From the NCBI GenBank assembly GCA_910583885.1, contig CAJUAC010000096.1, positions 1-7,959 on the forward strand: a stretch of DNA of 7,959 nucleotides. Direction: 5' to 3'. The translations under genes and the position numbers were made by a program. The notes below the pieces were generated by a model. It had not been told where the DNA came from, ran no database searches, and was given only the letters and a program-made list of their open reading frames with translations. Position 1 is the stretch's first letter, and every line of letters starts with the position of its first letter. Positions 5,375-7,959 of this stretch are shown here, piece after piece. The stretch comes from an uncultured Oscillospiraceae bacterium (GTDB lineage Bacteria > Bacillota > Clostridia > Oscillospirales > Oscillospiraceae).

Positions 5375-6524
5375 CAAGCAAATCAAAAAGGCGCCGGAGA
5401 AAAAGGGCGGGCTGTTTAAACGGATGCTGACGCTGCTGGCAGTGCTTTGCGCGGTACTGGCCGTGGTAGTGCTGACCACGATGGAGGATGGCCACCACTT
5501 TGCCGCCCTGCGCCGCTGGCTGATGTATGGGGAAAGCAATGCCACCCAGGATGTCTATGCCTACGCGGCCGACCCGGCGAACCGTTACGGCCGTCTGGGG
5601 GACAGCCTGCTGGTGGTCAGCCCCAATACCGCCCAGCTGCTCCGGGAGGACGGCGCGATCCTGTACAACCTCCAGCTGAACCTGGAGAGCCCCCAGCTCT
5701 CCGTAGGCACGCGGCAGGCCTCTGTGTGCGATGTAGGGGGCAGTACGCTGCACCTGCTGGACCAGAACGGCATCCAACGCACCTTGCAGACGGAGCGGGG
5801 GCTCAGCTACTACGCCGCCCGGCTGAACGGAGGGGATTATCTGGCTGTGACAGAGCAGAAGGGCGGCTATAAGGCCCGTGTGTCCGTCTACGCCCCCAGC
5901 GGGGAGCCGGTATTCCACTTCGATTCCTATGACAATTACATCAGCGACGCAGTGGTGACGGAGGATGGCCGCAGTGTGGTCATGGTGAGCCTGGAGTCCT
6001 ATGACGGGGCCTTTGCCAGCAAGCTGCTGGTCTACGACCTGGATAGCGCAGAGCGCGTGGGGGAGTGCCCGATCCGGGACGGCCTGGTCATGGATCTGGC
6101 ATGCCGGGGGGACCGGGTCCTAGCCCTGTGCGACAAGCGCTTCACCATCAGCACCCTGGCGGGGGAAACCCTGCTGGACCGGGCCTACGGAAACCTGTAC
6201 CTCCACGATTATGCCTTGGGCGGCGACCGGTTCTGCGCGCTGCTGCTGGGGCGCTACCAGGCGGGCAACATCTGCACCCTGACCACCTATAGCCTGGACG
6301 GGGAGGAGCTGGCCAGCCTGGAGCTGACAGAGGAGGTGCTGGATCTGTCCGCTGCCGGGGAGTACCTGGCGGTGCTCTATGGGGACAGCCTGGCCGTCTA
6401 CGACCAGACACTGACGGAGCGTGCCCGGCTGGAGGGCACCGACTACGCCGGGCAGATCCAGATGGAGGACGACGGGACGGTGCTGCTCATCTCCGGGACC
6501 TCCGCCTGGAGATTCCTGCCTTGA
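5367..6524 (+). CDS. DUF5711-like membrane-anchored beta-propeller-type protein, function unknown
   Basis: 385 residues with no catalytic motif that I recognise. A basic N-terminus (KQIKKAPEKKGGLFKR, 4-19) precedes one transmembrane segment (about 20-38). The rest is probably extracytoplasmic. It is built of repeated short beta-strand units of the form hydrophobic-strand, turn with D/G, hydrophobic-strand, for example LLVYDLDSAERVGECPI (220-236), LTTYSLDGEELASLEL (305-320) and LAVYDQTLTERARLEG (342-357). These suggest a WD40/PQQ-like propeller. This organisation fits the DUF5711 family, seen in Clostridia; that assignment is from memory of the family's shape, not a search. The ATG overlaps the truA end by 8 nt and the ribosome site is weak, so translation is probably coupled. 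The CvpA gene follows after 38 bp. A structural or sensing role at the envelope is possible but unproven. Confidence 0.8.
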   Translation: MTSKQIKKAPEKKGGLFKRMLTLLAVLCAVLAVVVLTTMEDGHHFAALRRWLMYGESNATQDVYAYAADPANRYGRLGDSLLVVSPNTAQLLREDGAILYNLQLNLESPQLSVGTRQASVCDVGGSTLHLLDQNGIQRTLQTERGLSYYAARLNGGDYLAVTEQKGGYKARVSVYAPSGEPVFHFDSYDNYISDAVVTEDGRSVVMVSLESYDGAFASKLLVYDLDSAERVGECPIRDGLVMDLACRGDRVLALCDKRFTISTLAGETLLDRAYGNLYLHDYALGGDRFCALLLGRYQAGNICTLTTYSLDGEELASLELTEEVLDLSAAGEYLAVLYGDSLAVYDQTLTERARLEGTDYAGQIQMEDDGTVLLISGTSAWRFLP

Positions 6525-6562
6525 CCATTTGCCATTTTGCCATAGAAAGGGGATAGCCTTTT

Positions 6563-7282
6563 ATGCCTGTTTCTGTTATGATGGATCTTGTGATTGCGGC
6601 CATAGTGGCTGTATGTGCCCTGGTGGGCTGGCGGAAGGGGCTCTTCCGCGGCTTGGCGGAGCTGGCGGCAATGCTCTTGGCACTGGCCCTCTCGGCCCAG
6701 ATTGCCAGCGCCGCAGCACCGGTGGTTGTGGACCAGTTCCTCCGCCCGGCTACCCATGCGGCGATTGTGCAGCGGGTGGACGAGATGGCGGAGGAGGGGA
6801 ACCTTGCCATCTCGCCCCTGGAGGGGCTGGAGGAGGTGGTGGAGGCGATCCCCAACGGCTTCATCCGCTCCCAGGCCCGGGGGCTTCTGGAGGGGCTGGA
6901 TTTGCAGGCCCGGGAGGAGGCGTTGGGCGAGGCTACCCGGGATACCCTCATAGGGATCGGGAACCAGGTGGCGGATACGGTGCTGGATACGGTGGCATAC
7001 CGCCTGCTCCACTCCCTGGTGTGTACCGTGAGCTTCCTGGTGCTCACCATGCTGCTGCGCCTGGTGATACGTGCGCTGGGATTGGTCATGAAGCTGCCGG
7101 TGCTGCGCCAGCTCAATGAGGCAGGCGGGCTGCTCGTAGGCTTGGGGAAGGGCGCGCTGATCGTGTGCTTGGGCGTGTGGGTCCTGGGCCGAACGGGTCT
7201 GGTGACGCCGGACATGGTGGAGGGGTCCTGGCTGCTGGGCCCCCTTGCGGAATGGACCGGCGCCTTTGCGGGAACCCTCTAA
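6563..7282 (+). CDS. CvpA family membrane protein
   Basis: 239-residue integral membrane protein. The N-terminus MMDLVIAAIVAVCALVGWRKGLFRGL (6-31) has the CvpA pattern of a short helix followed by G-x-x-x-G and a basic residue pair. Further hydrophobic segments lie at about 31-56, 148-173 and 187-209, giving the usual four helices. The central region (about 57-147) is a soluble, Glu-rich insert longer than in minimal CvpA proteins such as the E. coli one (about 160 residues). E. coli CvpA is needed for colicin V export and affects envelope stress tolerance; in Firmicutes the role is unknown. AAAGGGGA (6546-6553) precedes ATG 6563; an in-frame ATG at 6578 is a possible alternative. No terminator is visible after the TAA. 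Confidence 0.85.
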   Translation: MPVSVMMDLVIAAIVAVCALVGWRKGLFRGLAELAAMLLALALSAQIASAAAPVVVDQFLRPATHAAIVQRVDEMAEEGNLAISPLEGLEEVVEAIPNGFIRSQARGLLEGLDLQAREEALGEATRDTLIGIGNQVADTVLDTVAYRLLHSLVCTVSFLVLTMLLRLVIRALGLVMKLPVLRQLNEAGGLLVGLGKGALIVCLGVWVLGRTGLVTPDMVEGSWLLGPLAEWTGAFAGTL

Positions 7283-7339
7283 AAAGATCTTCCAAATCCC
7301 GAAAGTTTTCAATTTGTTCATGTTAACGCCCCTGGGTTT

Positions 7340-7348
7340 TGATATAAC
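7340..7348 (+). promoter_or_regulatory. Extended -10 promoter candidate for the Clp ATPase gene
   Basis: TGATATAAC contains the extended -10 TG dinucleotide and a -10 box TATAAC (5 of 6). No good -35 hexamer lies at 16-18 bp, which is acceptable for an extended -10 promoter. The predicted start near 7355 would give a leader of about 50 nt containing a CCGGC/GCCGG stem (7371-7385). No CtsR heptad repeat and no CIRCE element is visible. Confidence 0.5.
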
Positions 7349-7370
7349 GGATACCATGCAGAATTGTAGG

Positions 7371-7385
7371 CCGGCCGTGCGCCGG
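7371..7385 (+). other. Small GC hairpin in the Clp leader
   Basis: CCGGC (7371-7375) pairs with GCCGG (7381-7385) around CGTGC, just upstream of the ribosome binding site GGAGG (7390-7394). A GGCCGGCC palindrome (7369-7376) overlaps it. A short stem here could influence initiation, but five pairs may be chance in GC-rich DNA. Confidence 0.3.
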
Positions 7386-7403
7386 ACATGGAGGTAGAAA
7401 GCT

Positions 7404-7959
7404 ATGCAACCGACCCTGTGTACAAGATGTAAGAAGCGGGTGGCCGTGGTCTTCATCTCAAAGATTGAAAAAGGCGAGGCAGTCAACGAGGGCCTGTGCC
7501 TGAAATGCGCCAAGGACCTGGGCCTCCCCCAGGTAAACGATATGATGCGCCGTATGGGCATCACAGATGAGGATCTGGATACCATCTCCGATGAAATGAT
7601 GCACGCGTTCGGCGGCGCGGAGAGCATGGAGGGACTCATCCCCCGGGAGGACGAGGAGGACGACAGCGAGGACGGGAAAACAGCGACCTTCCCCTTCCTC
7701 AACCGCCTCTTTGGCGGCGGTGAGCCTGCCGCGCCCAGCGGCGGGGAGGGCCGGAGCCATGAGGGGAAGGAGCGGAAGGCGGATAAAACGCCCAAGCGGA
7801 AGTACCTGGACAGCTACTGCATCAACCTGACCGAGCGGGCCCGCTCCGGCAAGCTGGATAGGCTGGTGGGCCGGGAGCAGGAGATCGAGCGGGTGATCCA
7901 GATCCTCAACCGCCGGCAGAAGAACAACCCCTGCCTCATCGGCGAGCCCGGCGTGGGCA
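7404..7959 (+). CDS. ClpE-like ATP-dependent Clp protease ATP-binding subunit (5' part, runs off the window)
   Basis: Only the first 185 codons are present; the frame is open at the window edge. Residues 6-35 form a four-cysteine zinc finger, C6-x2-C9 and C32-x2-C35, with 22 residues between the pairs; this is the arrangement of ClpE. There is no Clp_N double repeat. A helical patch (about 43-69) is followed by an acidic, Gly/Ser/Lys-rich and probably disordered linker (about 70-132, with REDEEDDSED at 81-90). The first AAA+ domain begins near YLDSYCINLTERARSGKLD (134-152), then VGRE (155-158) and the start of Walker A, GEPGVG (180-185). The protein should be a hexameric unfoldase feeding ClpP. 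GGAGG lies nine bases before ATG 7404. ClpC is an alternative name in loose annotation, but the zinc finger argues for ClpE. The second AAA+ domain and the ClpP-binding loop lie beyond the window. Confidence 0.88.
   Translation, partial: MQPTLCTRCKKRVAVVFISKIEKGEAVNEGLCLKCAKDLGLPQVNDMMRRMGITDEDLDTISDEMMHAFGGAESMEGLIPREDEEDDSEDGKTATFPFLNRLFGGGEPAAPSGGEGRSHEGKERKADKTPKRKYLDSYCINLTERARSGKLDRLVGREQEIERVIQILNRRQKNNPCLIGEPGVG

Noticed and set aside
6443..7795. Second 450-residue open frame on the minus strand
   Set aside because: It runs antisense to the end of the DUF5711-like gene, cvpA and the Clp gene, crosses gene boundaries and has no ribosome site or recognisable domain.
1..7959. CRISPR arrays, tRNA or rRNA genes, insertion sequences, phage genes, defence systems
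   Set aside because: I looked for regular direct repeats, tRNA-like cloverleaf features and transposase, integrase or defence-type motifs on both strands and saw none.

Overview
The window looks like a chromosomal, housekeeping-type stretch from a GC-rich anaerobic Clostridia, most likely in or near the Oscillospiraceae (the Flavonifractor / Lawsonibacter / Pseudoflavonifractor neighbourhood). This placement is inferred from the GC-rich coding DNA, strong Gram-positive Shine-Dalgarno sites, a group II (shared-module) ECF transporter core next to truA, a DUF5711-type protein, and a Clp ATPase with an N-terminal zinc finger. No marker gene fixes the genus.

Layout: all nine recognised genes are on the + strand. 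Bases 1-150 hold a hairpin and a strong sigma-A promoter (TTGACG, 17 bp, TATAAT). Then follow an RlmI/RlmK-type class I SAM methyltransferase (151-1017) and ecfA1 (1063-1905). A 201-bp gene-free, AT-richer, hairpin-dense spacer (1906-2106) comes next. After it lies a tightly packed series: ecfA2 (TTG start, 2107-2967), ecfT (2967-3770), a membrane-anchored metallophosphoesterase (GTG start, 3767-4597), truA (4619-5374), a DUF5711-like membrane-anchored propeller-type protein (5367-6524) and a CvpA-family membrane protein (6563-7282). After a 121-bp gap with an extended -10 promoter comes the 5' part of a ClpE-like AAA+ unfoldase (7404 to the window edge). The Clp gene is open at the right edge; its first 185 codons are visible.

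How they fit together: EcfA1, EcfA2 and EcfT form the energising core of an ECF vitamin/micronutrient importer. No substrate-binding S component is present, so this should be a shared core that docks S proteins encoded elsewhere. The methyltransferase and TruA are RNA-modification enzymes. The metallophosphoesterase, DUF5711-like and CvpA proteins are membrane-associated, and nothing in the sequence ties them to one pathway. Overlaps ecfA2/ecfT (1 nt), ecfT/phosphoesterase (4 nt) and truA/DUF5711 (8 nt) suggest translational coupling in one operon.

I see no convincing new multi-gene system. The most unusual element is the structured spacer that splits the normally compact ecfA1-ecfA2 junction. 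Next are the unusual linker of the zinc-finger Clp ATPase and the two uncharacterised envelope proteins downstream of truA.
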